A DNA stretch of 48,397 nucleotides, from contig NZ_LGDE01000430.1 in assembly GCF_001279725.1 (NCBI RefSeq), positions 1 to 48,397 of the forward strand, given 5' to 3'. The stretch comes from Streptomyces sp. WM4235. GTDB taxonomy: Bacteria; Actinomycetota; Actinomycetes; Streptomycetales; Streptomycetaceae. The position numbers and the translations under genes are program-made. Below are positions 7,350-15,579 of the stretch, one piece after another (the stretch's first letter is position 1; every line of letters begins with the position of its first letter). The notes under the pieces are model-generated. The model was not told where the DNA came from and made no database searches. It saw only the letters and a list, made by a program, of their open reading frames with translations.

Positions 7350-7375
7350 GGGGGTACCGGATCAGCCCTGGACCG

Positions 7376-7470
7376 CCGGTCCTCTCCCAGCCGGTCCTCT
7401 CCCAGCCGGTCTTCTCCCCGCCGGTCCTCTCCCCGCCGGTCCTCTCCCCACCGGTCCTCTCCCCACCGGT
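7376..7470. repeat. Six 15-bp tandem repeats plus partial copy
   Basis: The unit CCGGTCCTCTCCC(A/C)(G/A) repeats at 7376, 7391, 7406, 7421, 7436 and 7451, then CCGGT at 7466-7470. The only differences are one C/T in the third copy and changes in the last two bases. The array lies outside any convincing gene, next to the partition block. Iteron-like replication control, a transcription terminator region or a simple variable repeat are all possible. Confidence 0.8.
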
Positions 7471-8077
7471 CAGGGCGTCGGAGAGGCTCCCGTGAGTGAC
7501 ATCCAGTCTCGGACCGTCTCCTGGTGCGAGCCGTTCGCTGTGCTCGCGGCCACTGCCTCGGCCTGCTCGATGGAGCATGGCACTGCTCACCGGGCCGACA
7601 AGAACGCGCGGGGCCAACCACAGCAGTGAGTCACACACGCGCTCGGCGAGGGCCATCCGTAGCTCCGGAGCCGACTGAGGGCGGGTGAAAACGGCTGTGC
7701 GGCCTGCTGAAGCCCTCTCAGTCGGGGGTTGATCGCATCGCACCGGCAGTGTCGGGATCGGCGCCCTGAGGGCCCTTCTCGTGCGTCGCCTATTCCCGTT
7801 ATGCGGGGAATCTCCTCTTTGTGGACTGGCGTGACCGAGTGCGGATTCATCCGTGCCTCTGATGAAGTCGCGCCAACACGGATCGAGTTGGCCGAGCAGG
7901 CCGGCAAACTGCGACAACGGCGATGCGCAGGCGCCGGCGCAGGCACGGCGTGGCCGACAGCCCGTTCCCTGGATCGGGCTGTCCTTGGCCCGAGAAATCC
8001 CACACCGCCGGAACGGCTACCGTACCTACCCCGTCTAGCTGGTGACGCTCTATCCGCTCCCGTGAGGTTCTCTCTGC
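7471..8077. other. 607-bp gap without a convincing gene
   Basis: No reading frame here has a credible start, ribosome site and protein-like composition. An imperfect inverted repeat, CCGACTGAGGGC at 7671-7682 and GCCCTCTCAGTCGG at 7712-7725, could form a hairpin with a 2-nt bulge. The P450 promoter is presumably in the last 100-200 bp, but no clear -35/-10 pair was seen. Confidence 0.5.
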
Positions 8078-9316
8078 ATGCCTGTGATCGATTCTCGTTT
8101 CAGCGTCCTGTCGGAGGACTTCGCCAACGACCCCTACCGGTTCTTTGCCGGGTTGAGGGAGCACGCGCCGGTTCACCACGAACCGGCGATCGACAGCTAC
8201 TTCGTCTCCCGGTACCAGGACGTGAAGCGGGTGCTGACCGAACACGAGCTGTTCAGCACCGAGATGCTGACGGTGCGTGCCGAACCGGTCATGCGGGGGC
8301 GGGTGTTGGCCCAGATGACCGGTGCCGAACACACCGCCAAGCGAAAGATCGTCGTCCGTGCCTTCACCGGGCCGGCACTGCGGGATCAGATACGCGCCAT
8401 ACGTGCCAACGCCGCCGAGCTCATCGAGCCGTTCCTCTCCCGGGGGCGGCTGGACCTGGTCAACGACTTCGGCAAGCCCTTCGGAGTCCATGTGACGCTC
8501 GACGTCCTCGGCCTGGACAAGGAGGACTGGCAGCAGATCGCCGTCTGGCACGGCGGGGTCGCCGAGTTCATCACCAGCGTCGTTCTCACCCCCGAACGCC
8601 GCCGGCACTGCCTGGACTGCGCCGAGCAGTTGGAGGCCTACCTCGTCCCCGTCATCGAACAGCGGCGCCGCCACCCCGGCCACGACCTCATATCGAGGCT
8701 GTGCACCGCCGAGTTCGACGGCATCGCGATGAGCAACCGCGATGTCACCGCGCTGATCATCAATGTCCTGGTCGCGGCCACCGAGCCCGCCGACAAGACC
8801 CTCGCCCTGCTGTTCAAGCACCTGGTCGACCACCCCGAACAGATGGCGCAGGTCCGCCGGGACCCGGATCTCCTGACCGCCGCTATCGCCGAGACCCTGC
8901 GCTACACCCCACCGGTCCAACTCATCCCGCGCCAGGCCGAGAAGGACATGACGGTCGCCGGCACCACCATTCCGGCAGGAGCGGTCGTCTTCTGCATGAT
9001 CGGCGCGGCCAACCGTGACCCGGACGCTTTCAACGCCCCGGACACCTTCGACATCCACCGCCCGGACCTCGGCACCGCCCGCTCCTTCACCGCGGCCTCC
9101 CAGCACCTGGCCTTCGGTACCGGGCTCCACCAGTGCGTCGGCGCGGCCTTCGCCCGCGCCGAGATCGAAACCGTCGCCGCGATGCTCCTGCCGCTGCTCG
9201 ACCGAGTCCGCCACGCTCCCGGCTCCCGCTACCGGGAAACCGGCCTGTACACGCGAGGTCCCGCCGCCCTGCCCTTGGAGTTCACGCCCTTCACGGGCGG
9301 CGTGGGCCGCGCCTGA
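8078..9316 (+). CDS. Cytochrome P450 monooxygenase with atypical I-helix
   Basis: A 412-residue bacterial class I P450. The heme-binding loop FGTGLHQCVG places the heme-ligand cysteine at residue 353. The K-helix ExxR is E272-T-L-R275. In the I-helix the usual A/G-G-x-D/E-T-T is replaced by AATEPADKT (residues 233-241): the acidic residue is kept at E236, but a proline stands where the proton-relay threonine normally is. Partner ferredoxin and reductase genes are not next to it. The protein probably hydroxylates or couples a small secondary metabolite; the substrate is unknown. Upstream is a weak ribosome site (GTGAGG). An exporter gene follows 184 bp later on the same strand, which may link them to one compound. 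It is full length, with no frameshift. Confidence 0.93.
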   Translation: MPVIDSRFSVLSEDFANDPYRFFAGLREHAPVHHEPAIDSYFVSRYQDVKRVLTEHELFSTEMLTVRAEPVMRGRVLAQMTGAEHTAKRKIVVRAFTGPALRDQIRAIRANAAELIEPFLSRGRLDLVNDFGKPFGVHVTLDVLGLDKEDWQQIAVWHGGVAEFITSVVLTPERRRHCLDCAEQLEAYLVPVIEQRRRHPGHDLISRLCTAEFDGIAMSNRDVTALIINVLVAATEPADKTLALLFKHLVDHPEQMAQVRRDPDLLTAAIAETLRYTPPVQLIPRQAEKDMTVAGTTIPAGAVVFCMIGAANRDPDAFNAPDTFDIHRPDLGTARSFTAASQHLAFGTGLHQCVGAAFARAEIETVAAMLLPLLDRVRHAPGSRYRETGLYTRGPAALPLEFTPFTGGVGRA

Positions 9317-9500
9317 CCCCGTACGTCCCGCTCCGGACCCACGATCCCCGGCCCGACGCGTGCGACGCGTGCGACGCGGTCGGGTGACGGGCGATCGGGT
9401 GGACGGGGGTGGACGGGTGGACGGGTGCGGACAGGACTGGACAGTCGTCGCCTTCGCCGAGCATGGATTGTGGACACCGCCCGCCCCGAGGCTGTGCGTC

Positions 9501-11054
9501 ATGAACCTTGTACGTACGAAGGACAACCCGGCCGCCGCCCGGCCCCGCCAGGGGAGCGCCCTCGCGGCGCTGGCCGCGGCCCAGTTCACCGTGATGCTGG
9601 CCACCTCGATCGTGAACGTCGCGCTGCCGCAGATCCGCGCCGGAGTCGGCCTGTCGGACGGCGGTACCACGTGGGTGGTCAACGCCTACGGCCTGGCGTT
9701 CGGGGCGCTGCTCCTGGCGGGCGGCCGGGCGGCCGACCTGCTCGGCCGGCGCCGGGTGATGATCGCCGGTCTCGCGGTGTTCGCGGGAGCCTCACTTGCG
9801 GCGGGACTGGCGGCCTCCCCGGGCGTGCTGATCGCCGCCCGCGCCGTGCAGGGACTCGGAGCCGCCTCCATCGCTCCCGCCGCGCTCGCCCTGACGATGG
9901 GCCTGTTCCCCGCCGGCCCCGGCCGGGGCCGCGCGTTGGGCGTGTGGGGCGCGGTCTCCGGCGCCGGGGGAGCGGCCGGCGTCCTGCTGGGCGGCGTACT
10001 CACACAGGCCTGGGGCTGGCCCTGGGTCTTCCACATCGTCGCCCTCGGGGCGGTACTGGTCCTCATCACCGTCGTGATGTTCGTGCCCCGGGCCGGCGGC
10101 CGTGAGGCAGGGCGGTTCGATCTGCTGGGTACCGCGACCGTCACCCTCGCCCTGACCTGCCTGGTCTGGGCGTTGACCAGTGCACGTGGGGCCGGCTGGA
10201 CGAACGGCGGGGTGCTCGGGGCTCTCGTCGGCGCCGTCACGCTGTTCGCGGCCTTCGCCGTCATCGAGCGTCGCCGCCCCGACGCCCTGATACCGCCGCG
10301 GCTGTTCTCCACCGGCCGTGTCGCCGCGGGCAACCTGCTGATGACGCTCCTCGGCTCCGTGTGGATCGCGCTGTTCTTCTTCCTGCCCCTCTACCAGCAA
10401 CAGGTCCTCGGAATGAGCCCGCTGGCCACCGGAGCCGGTCAACTCCCCCTCGCCGTGGCCAACATACTCGGCGCTGTCGCCGCTCCCCGCGTCTCCCGGC
10501 GCATCGGCGCCACCGCGACCGTCACCGCGGCCCTGCTCACCGAGGCCGCGGGGCTGCTGTGGTTGTCACGGATCAGCGTCGACGGGAACTTCCTCGGCGA
10601 CGTCCTGGGGCCGAGTGTCCTGGTCGGTGTCGGCCTGAGCATCGCCTTCGTACAACTCACCACGCTCGCCGTGGACGGCGTTCCGGGGCAGGACGCGGGG
10701 CTGGCAGGCGGACTGGTGAACACCACCCGCCAGGTCGGTGGCGCGATCGGCCTCGCGGCCCTCGCCACCCTCGCCGGATCCGTCACGGCCCACGAGGCCA
10801 CCCACCAGTCCCACTTGGAGGCCCTCACCGCCGGCTACCGGGCCGCGTTCGCGGTGTCCGCCGCGATCCTCGCGGTCACCGCCCTCCTCGCCGTGTGCCT
10901 CACATGCCCGAGCCGCCGCGCTCGCGCGGCACTCCCGCCCGAGACGCCCGAAGCCACCACACCGCCCCAACAGAGCGATGCGACCGGCCGGGTGACCCAA
11001 CCGGCCGACCGACCGGTGACCGACCGAGCGACCGACCTGGTGACCGACCGGTGA
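9501..11054 (+). CDS. MFS drug exporter (DHA2/EmrB-QacA type)
   Basis: A 517-residue major facilitator with about 14 hydrophobic segments. Family motifs include TMS1 LAAAQFTVMLATSIVNVALPQIRAGV, motif A (GGRAADLLGRRRVMIAG, about residues 74-90), motif B (AARAVQGLGAASIAPAAL) and motif C (GAVSGAGGAAGVLLGGVL). It would pump hydrophobic compounds out using the proton gradient. Frames continue open upstream, but ATG 9501 begins the natural N-terminus (MNLVRTKDNPAAARPRQGS, then TMS1). The last 40 residues are an odd hydrophilic tail (ATGRVTQPADRPVTDRATDLVTDR) encoded by a DNA repeat. It follows the P450 gene on the same strand and may export its product. Confidence 0.93.
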   Translation: MNLVRTKDNPAAARPRQGSALAALAAAQFTVMLATSIVNVALPQIRAGVGLSDGGTTWVVNAYGLAFGALLLAGGRAADLLGRRRVMIAGLAVFAGASLAAGLAASPGVLIAARAVQGLGAASIAPAALALTMGLFPAGPGRGRALGVWGAVSGAGGAAGVLLGGVLTQAWGWPWVFHIVALGAVLVLITVVMFVPRAGGREAGRFDLLGTATVTLALTCLVWALTSARGAGWTNGGVLGALVGAVTLFAAFAVIERRRPDALIPPRLFSTGRVAAGNLLMTLLGSVWIALFFFLPLYQQQVLGMSPLATGAGQLPLAVANILGAVAAPRVSRRIGATATVTAALLTEAAGLLWLSRISVDGNFLGDVLGPSVLVGVGLSIAFVQLTTLAVDGVPGQDAGLAGGLVNTTRQVGGAIGLAALATLAGSVTAHEATHQSHLEALTAGYRAAFAVSAAILAVTALLAVCLTCPSRRARAALPPETPEATTPPQQSDATGRVTQPADRPVTDRATDLVTDR

Positions 11055-11130
11055 CCGACTTGGTGACCGGCCGCGTGACCGACCTGGTGTCCGGCCTGGT
11101 GACCAAGCACGCGACCGACCAGCCGACCGC
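11000..11130. repeat. Degenerate GACCGACC/GGTGACCG repeats at the exporter 3' end
   Basis: The motif (T)GGTGACCGAC(C) recurs about every 18 bp from within the last exporter codons (TDRATDLVTDR) through the stop into the intergenic DNA, with variants GCGACCGAC and GGTGTCCGG. The repeat continues past the stop, so the exporter tail seems to have grown by repeat expansion rather than selection for protein function. Confidence 0.6.
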
Positions 11131-11159
11131 CGTCAACCACCCTTGAGGGGAACCCCGTC

Positions 11160-11789
11160 ATGTCCGGCCACGCAACCACATCGCCGCCCGCTGCTCCCGT
11201 CCATCCGACCCGTCTTCCGTACGAGCACGAGGTCGACAATCGCGCGGCCTACCTCAGTTTCGGACTCGCCTACGTACTCGGGCATGGCGCCGCCGCGGCC
11301 TCGCAGGGAGACACCCCACTGCTCGATCTCCCCGGCTGGCTGCCCATGACCCTGCTCGGATGCGGGCTCGCGACGGGCATCGTCCAAGCGACCGTCGCCG
11401 CGCTGCGGGCCCAGCGGGGGGCCACCGGGCCAGACCTCCTCGCCGGCAGACTGCTCGGCGCCGCCTGGATCGTCGCGTTCACCGCCCTGTTCCTCGCCAT
11501 CACCGGACTCACATCCGTCCTCGACCAGCCCGAACTCCAGTCCGTCCTCTGGCCCGCCGGTTCCGGGCTCATCGTCGGCCTGCTCTACCTCGCCGAAGGC
11601 GCCGTACGCCGCAACGTGCTCCACTACGTCCTCGGTGTCTGGCTCGCCCTGACCTCCACCGCAGCGCTCTCGCTCGACACCCACGGCTTCTACTGGGTCC
11701 TCGCCCTCGCAGGCGGCGGTGCCTACGCCCTTGCCACGGCCCTTGAACACCGCCGCCTGCGGCCTCGCGCAGGGCCCTCGCGGAACTGA
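11160..11789 (+). CDS. Polytopic membrane protein, permease-like
   Basis: A 209-residue integral membrane protein. A polar N-terminus (residues 1-30) and the conserved-looking NRAAYLSFGLAYVLGHGAAA are followed by about five more hydrophobic segments: WLPMTLLGCGLATGIVQATVAAL, LLGAAWIVAFTALFLAITGL, VLWPAGSGLIVGLLYLAEGAV, VLHYVLGVWLALTSTAALSL and YWVLALAGGGAYALATAL. Similar actinomycete proteins are often labelled ABC transporter permease, but no ATPase gene is adjacent and I see no family-defining motif. ATG 11160 follows a GAGGGGAACCC ribosome site. It lies 105 bp after the exporter and may be cotranscribed with it. A good terminator follows at 11971. Confidence 0.75.
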   Translation: MSGHATTSPPAAPVHPTRLPYEHEVDNRAAYLSFGLAYVLGHGAAAASQGDTPLLDLPGWLPMTLLGCGLATGIVQATVAALRAQRGATGPDLLAGRLLGAAWIVAFTALFLAITGLTSVLDQPELQSVLWPAGSGLIVGLLYLAEGAVRRNVLHYVLGVWLALTSTAALSLDTHGFYWVLALAGGGAYALATALEHRRLRPRAGPSRN

Positions 11790-11970
11790 CGGGCCCGCCA
11801 CGGGTTCGTACGCGGGGGAGCGCGGCGCACTGCCCACCCTCGGGATGGTCATCACTCACGGCCGCGAACCGTGGCGGGGATCAGAGCCCTGCGCCACGGG
11901 GCCGGCCGCGTTCGAGACCTCGATTCCCGGCCTTGTTCGCGGCCTTGGTTCCCGGCCCTGGACGTGCCGA

Positions 11971-12002
11971 CGCCCTCGGAAGCGGGTGGGCTTCCGAGGG
12001 CG
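11971..12002. terminator. 13-bp stem hairpin between convergent genes
   Basis: CGCCCTCGGAAGC at 11971-11983 pairs perfectly with GCTTCCGAGGGCG at 11990-12002, with a 6-nt loop. It lies between the plus-strand membrane gene and the minus-strand wall-protein gene and can serve both. The remaining intergenic DNA (11790-12058) shows no gene. Confidence 0.75.
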
Positions 12003-12058
12003 GGCGGTTCAGTGGGGGGTGTGCGGTCTGCCGGGTGCCGGGTGTGCGGTGTGACGGT

Positions 12059-13150
12059 TCAGTTCTGGTTGGCCGTGCGGCGGCGCAGGGCGACGAATCC
12101 GGCCCCGGCGGCGCCGAGGGCCAGGGTGCTCGCGCCACCCGCGATGAGGGCGGTGGCGTTGCCGGGGCCGTCCTGTGCGATCTCGGCGCCGGCCGCGACG
12201 CCGCCCTTGGGCAGTACCGAGGTCTGCGCGACGTTGTGGGTGGAGACCGCGGGAGTGGACGTGGTCGCGGAGGCCGGCTTGGCCGCAGGGGTGGGCTTCG
12301 CGGAGGTGGTCGGCTTCGCGGCGGACTTGGCGGCGCAGTCCTTCGGGGGCTTGGGGAAGGAGACGCCCTCCCACGGGATCTGGCCACCGACGACGCGCAT
12401 CTGGAACTGCGGCGTCTTCGGGTCGTCGCTGTCCTTGATGCGGGCGCCCCCGGCGAGACCGGTGCGGTTGGTGGTGGTGAGCGTGGTCAGCGTCCGGGCC
12501 GTCTTGCCGTCGATGAGCTGCGCGACCGGACCCGAGGTGCCGTTGGAGAGACGCAGGCTGACGCCGTCGAACGGGGTGCCCATGCTCCAGGAGACGGTGC
12601 AGCCCTCGCGGGTCTCGGTGCCGCCGGCGTCGAAGCCGTGGCCGGTGGCGGGGTTCTTCCACGAGCGGACCTGGCCGGAGTCGTCGAGGGTGACCCACAT
12701 GCCGCGGACCTGCTGGCCGTCCTGAGTCTGGTTGCTCGGACCGCCGACGTGGAAGCTCGCGATCGGCATGCCGGAGGCGGTGTGGACGTCCAGGTAGTAC
12801 CAGCCCTTGCCCTTCTTCCACAGGTCACCCTTGATGCCGTCGGCCAGCACGGGGTGGCCGACGAGTTCCCCGGCCGTCGCCGCTGTCGCCGTCGCCGTCG
12901 CCGTGTCCGCCGAGGCGGCGGCCTTGGGGGCGCCCGCGGTCTTCGAGGCGTCAGCGGTCTTCGAGGTGTCAGCGGCCTTGGGGGCGCCCGCGGTCTTCGA
13001 GGCGTCAGTGGCCTTGGGGGAGTCAGCGGCCTTGGGGGAGTCAGCGGCGAAGGCGGCGGTGCTGGGCGCGAGGAGGGCTCCCGCGAGTGCGGCGGTGGCG
13101 ACCGCTGCGCGCAGGACGGTGCGGCGGCGGGAGCGGGTGTAGGTCGACAT
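12059..13150 (-). CDS. Secreted cell-surface protein with repeat-rich stalk and C-terminal anchor
   Basis: A 363-residue exported protein. ATG 13150 follows GGAG with a 6-nt spacer. The N-terminus is a Sec signal peptide (RSRRRTVLRAAVATAALAGALLAP..AFA-AD). Residues 35-75 are a low-complexity stalk of repeated (A)DSPKA, SKTAGAPKA and SKTADA units. A central globular domain (about 90-260) has TASGMPIASFHVGG and DDSGQVRSWKNPATG and two cysteines (REGCTVSW, PKDCAAK). A second Pro/Thr/Ala linker is followed by ALIAGGASTLALGAAGAGFVALRRRTANQN, a transmembrane helix with a basic tail. Before it is LPKGG, not a standard LPxTG or LAxTG sortase site, so anchoring could be by the helix itself or a divergent sortase. 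Function unknown. The open frame extends further upstream to 13210 without a better start. Confidence 0.8.
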   Translation of the reverse strand: MSTYTRSRRRTVLRAAVATAALAGALLAPSTAAFAADSPKAADSPKATDASKTAGAPKAADTSKTADASKTAGAPKAAASADTATATATAATAGELVGHPVLADGIKGDLWKKGKGWYYLDVHTASGMPIASFHVGGPSNQTQDGQQVRGMWVTLDDSGQVRSWKNPATGHGFDAGGTETREGCTVSWSMGTPFDGVSLRLSNGTSGPVAQLIDGKTARTLTTLTTTNRTGLAGGARIKDSDDPKTPQFQMRVVGGQIPWEGVSFPKPPKDCAAKSAAKPTTSAKPTPAAKPASATTSTPAVSTHNVAQTSVLPKGGVAAGAEIAQDGPGNATALIAGGASTLALGAAGAGFVALRRRTANQN

Positions 13151-13444
13151 GAACGACTCCGTGACAAGGGGCGGCCGAGTGGCCGAAAGCGGAAGAAGGA
13201 GAGGTTGCATGCCGCCTCCTCTGTCAGGTGTGAACTGTTGAGGCTGGGCGGGGCTGCAAGAAGAAATCTATGGATCATGTGTGCGAGAAGCGTCCGCTGC
13301 ATGTCACCGGACCGTCACAGGACTTACCTCCCACCGCCGAACCTTCCCCGACCACGATCCCGATCGTCGAGACGAATCGCCCTTTGCGCAGGTCGGAGCC
13401 AGTGTCCCCTGCGGGGACCCTCGGAGGGACGCCGGTCGGGGGAG

Positions 13445-13903
13445 CTAGGAGATACGGGCGCTACGTGAGAGCCAGGGAGTGAGCGCGGCAATCGCGACCA
13501 GTTCCTTGTACGTCTCGTCGCCGGGCAAGGGCACGATGAGCCACTGGCCCGGCGGGAACAACCGGCCCTTGGTGTGGGCCAGTCCGCTGTAGACGGACCG
13601 GAGGAACGCCGGAACGGAGTCGCGCGGTACATCGTGGAACTCGACGTTGTCCACGGTGATCTTCGCATCGTCCTCGGGGAAGACCCGGACGCTTACGGTC
13701 GGGACGCCGGACAGTTCGACGAAGGCCTCGTGCGGCAGCGAGCCGTCGGGGTCGACGATGGTGAAGACGCCGGCAGATGCGCGGCACGATGTCTGGTCGG
13801 CGCCGATGTCATGGGTGACGGTCATCTCCAGGCCGTGGTCGGCCGCGATCTTGCGTATCGCGGTGACAGTCGCCCCGGTGGTGGGCAGGTGGGGGTGGGT
13901 CAT
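13445..13903 (-). CDS. Hypothetical cytoplasmic protein
   Basis: A 152-residue soluble protein with ATG 13903 preceded by a strong GAGGAAG ribosome site. It reads as a mixed alpha/beta domain: TVTAIRKIAADHGLEMTVTHD, a strand-rich middle (AGVFTIVDPDGSLPHEAFVELSGVPTVSVRVFPED, then AKITVDNVEFHDVP) and a helical end (VPAFLRSVYSGLAHTKGRLFPPGQWLIVPL). There is no signal peptide or membrane helix and I recognise no family. It is transcribed convergently or singly, with 294 bp of gene-free DNA before the wall-protein gene start. A small domain protein, perhaps immunity-like, is one possibility, but nothing proves it. Confidence 0.7.
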   Translation of the reverse strand: MTHPHLPTTGATVTAIRKIAADHGLEMTVTHDIGADQTSCRASAGVFTIVDPDGSLPHEAFVELSGVPTVSVRVFPEDDAKITVDNVEFHDVPRDSVPAFLRSVYSGLAHTKGRLFPPGQWLIVPLPGDETYKELVAIAALTPWLSRSARIS

Positions 13904-14170
13904 GATCGCGATTCTTCCTCATTCGGGGTGCCACGAGTCCGGATGGGCGGGCGCGCCGGTCTTCGGTGTCCAACGGACACGTCGTCGCGCTTCGTCATCG
14001 TCCGGCAGCCGCCGCTGTCTACCTTCTACCGCGGCCGGCCCGCCACGCACTCGAACGTGTCCCCGGTCCCGTCGGCCCCACCGCCTCCCGCTCCGAAGAT
14101 TCCGCCGGCTTGATCACGCCCGTGCGCTTGTCGCACCGGCTTACGATCGCCGAAATCTGGAGGGGGAGTT

Positions 14171-14377
14171 ATGAGACTGGCATGGCTGGCATGGTTGATC
14201 GACGAGTGGGATGAGCTCGGGTACAGCAACGGCGCGTTGCGGGGCGCGATCGGTACGGTCGCGGTCCTGCTCTCTGCGGCGATTGCCGCCCTCGCGCTGC
14301 ACCGCTTCCGTGCTGCCGCGCTGACGGTGGCCGGGGTGGTCGCCGTCGCAGGAGTCGGCTGGCTGTCAACCCACTGA
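14171..14377 (+). CDS. Small two-helix membrane protein
   Basis: A 68-residue protein with ATG 14171 after a strong GGAGGGGGAG ribosome site. A short tryptophan-rich amphipathic N-terminus (MRLAWLAWLIDEWDELGYS) leads to two hydrophobic helices (GTVAVLLSAAIAALAL and AALTVAGVVAVAGVGWL) joined by HRFRA. It could be a small regulator or subunit of a membrane complex. No partner is evident: the neighbours on both sides are on the minus strand. The ribosome site and the clean hydrophobic pattern support it as a real gene despite its size. Confidence 0.6.
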   Translation: MRLAWLAWLIDEWDELGYSNGALRGAIGTVAVLLSAAIAALALHRFRAAALTVAGVVAVAGVGWLSTH

Positions 14378-14418
14378 GATCCGTTGACACCCATGTGAGT
14401 CCCTCGCGCGTTTCCGGA

Positions 14419-14919
14419 CTACCGGGCGCCCTTCGCCGTGACGAGGGTGAGCGCGGCAGCCACGGTGTCGTGGAGCGTCTCGGCCACGGGTACGCCGTGG
14501 CGGCGGGCGACGTGCACGAGGTAGCGGTTTCGTTCGGGGTTGGGGCAGTCGGGCGGGCATCCGAGGACGGCCCGGCCGGTGGCGACGTCGAGACCGAACT
14601 CGACGTTGGTGGTGAACCCGGGAAGTGATACGAGGTCGCGGGGGATCCAGAAGAGGATCGCGTCGGCGTGGCGGCGTGCGTCGGTCTCCCAGTCGACCTG
14701 GTCGTCGTAGTGGGCGGCCTGAACCCCGCCTCGGGGTTCGGGGTTCAGGACGGTCAGCGGTTGTCTGCCGGTCCACTGGGTGGTGAGTTCGCCTATCGCG
14801 TCGGGGCGCCAGGAGGGGACGGGCCCGTCGGCGCGCGGGGTGGGCCCGGCGAGGAAGACGCTGGGCCCGGTGGAGGGGAGCGGTTCGCGGGCGTAGACGA
14901 GGTTCGGGCGCACGGTCAT
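14419..14919 (-). CDS. Nucleoside 2-deoxyribosyltransferase-like protein
   Basis: A 166-residue enzyme of the Rossmann-like nucleoside 2-deoxyribosyltransferase superfamily. ATG 14919 follows GAAGGAACC. The signature FLAGPTPRADGPVPSWRPDAI is at about residues 22-42. DDQVDWETDARRHADAILFWIPRDL is at about 75-100. The catalytic-type NVEFGLDVATGRAVLGCP is at about 108-125, with the glutamate in NVEFG as the likely nucleophile. Family members cleave or transfer deoxyribose between bases, or act on nucleotide-like substrates. The substrate here cannot be read from sequence. The longer frame to 14991 lacks a ribosome site and family similarity. It ends about 40 bp beyond the small membrane gene on the other strand (convergent). 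Confidence 0.75.
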   Translation of the reverse strand: MTVRPNLVYAREPLPSTGPSVFLAGPTPRADGPVPSWRPDAIGELTTQWTGRQPLTVLNPEPRGGVQAAHYDDQVDWETDARRHADAILFWIPRDLVSLPGFTTNVEFGLDVATGRAVLGCPPDCPNPERNRYLVHVARRHGVPVAETLHDTVAAALTLVTAKGAR

Positions 14920-15579
14920 CGGGTTCCTTCGGTGTGCTGCGGGGTCCGGGGGAGTGGAGCGGCGATCGGTCGTCGCCGGCGCCGGGTACACCTCGGACGG
15001 ACGTGGAGGTCAAAGACGATCGGCGTGGCCTGGCCCTCTTTCGACGCGACGATGTTCGCGGCCGGGCACTCGGCCATAGGCCCGGCAGGGCGTCGCATCG
15101 CGGTTGTGGTCACCTCCGGATCCTCTCCCGTGTCCTGGACGTGTATGCGAGGCAGGACCAGGACGTACTCGGGGTGAACCCCGCCCGAGCACGGGCGGAT
15201 CGCGACGGCGCCGTCTCACGCGCGGCCCACGGCGGCCGGAGTGCCACCGGCGGCGATGGCACAGAAGGCGCGGGCAGCGGCGGGCAACGGCAGGAAGTGG
15301 CAGGCAATGCCGGGCAACGGCGGGCAGTGGTACGGCACGGGGAGCAGCCACGGGCGTACAGGCAGGCACGGGCGCACGGGCGCACGGGCGCACGGGCAGC
15401 CACGGTCACGGACGGCTCGAAGATCGCTTGACTCCTTCCGTCCCCGCCAAGCCCTCACCGTCCCCCGTCGAGTCCTCGCCGTCCCTTCAACTGCCTTCAA
15501 GATTGCCCTCGTTGCCGCTTCGGGCAGGCGGGGCGCGGGCCTATCCTGGCGCGAAGGATCACCGACACCGAGGACCGCG
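14920..15579. other. 660-bp gene-poor stretch with low-complexity repeats
   Basis: No convincing gene. From about 15285 to 15410 it contains degenerate GGGCAACGGC/GGCAGTGG repeats and three tandem copies of CACGGGCG (15367-15390). These keep several frames artificially open. The promoter for the following DUF4157 gene should be in the last 100 bp, but is not clear. Confidence 0.5.

Noticed and set aside
7587..8003. Minus-strand frame between parB and the P450
   Set aside because: There is no ribosome site, cysteine/arginine content is high, and no family or partner was found.
7847..9682. Long minus-strand open frame opposite the P450
   Set aside because: It is antisense to a P450 with complete heme and ExxR motifs, and the composition is Glu/Gly/Val-rich, as expected from a shadow frame.
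15241..15579. N-terminal extension of the DUF4157 protein
   Set aside because: It is low-complexity sequence from DNA repeats; ATG 15580 with GAGGACC gives the proper start.
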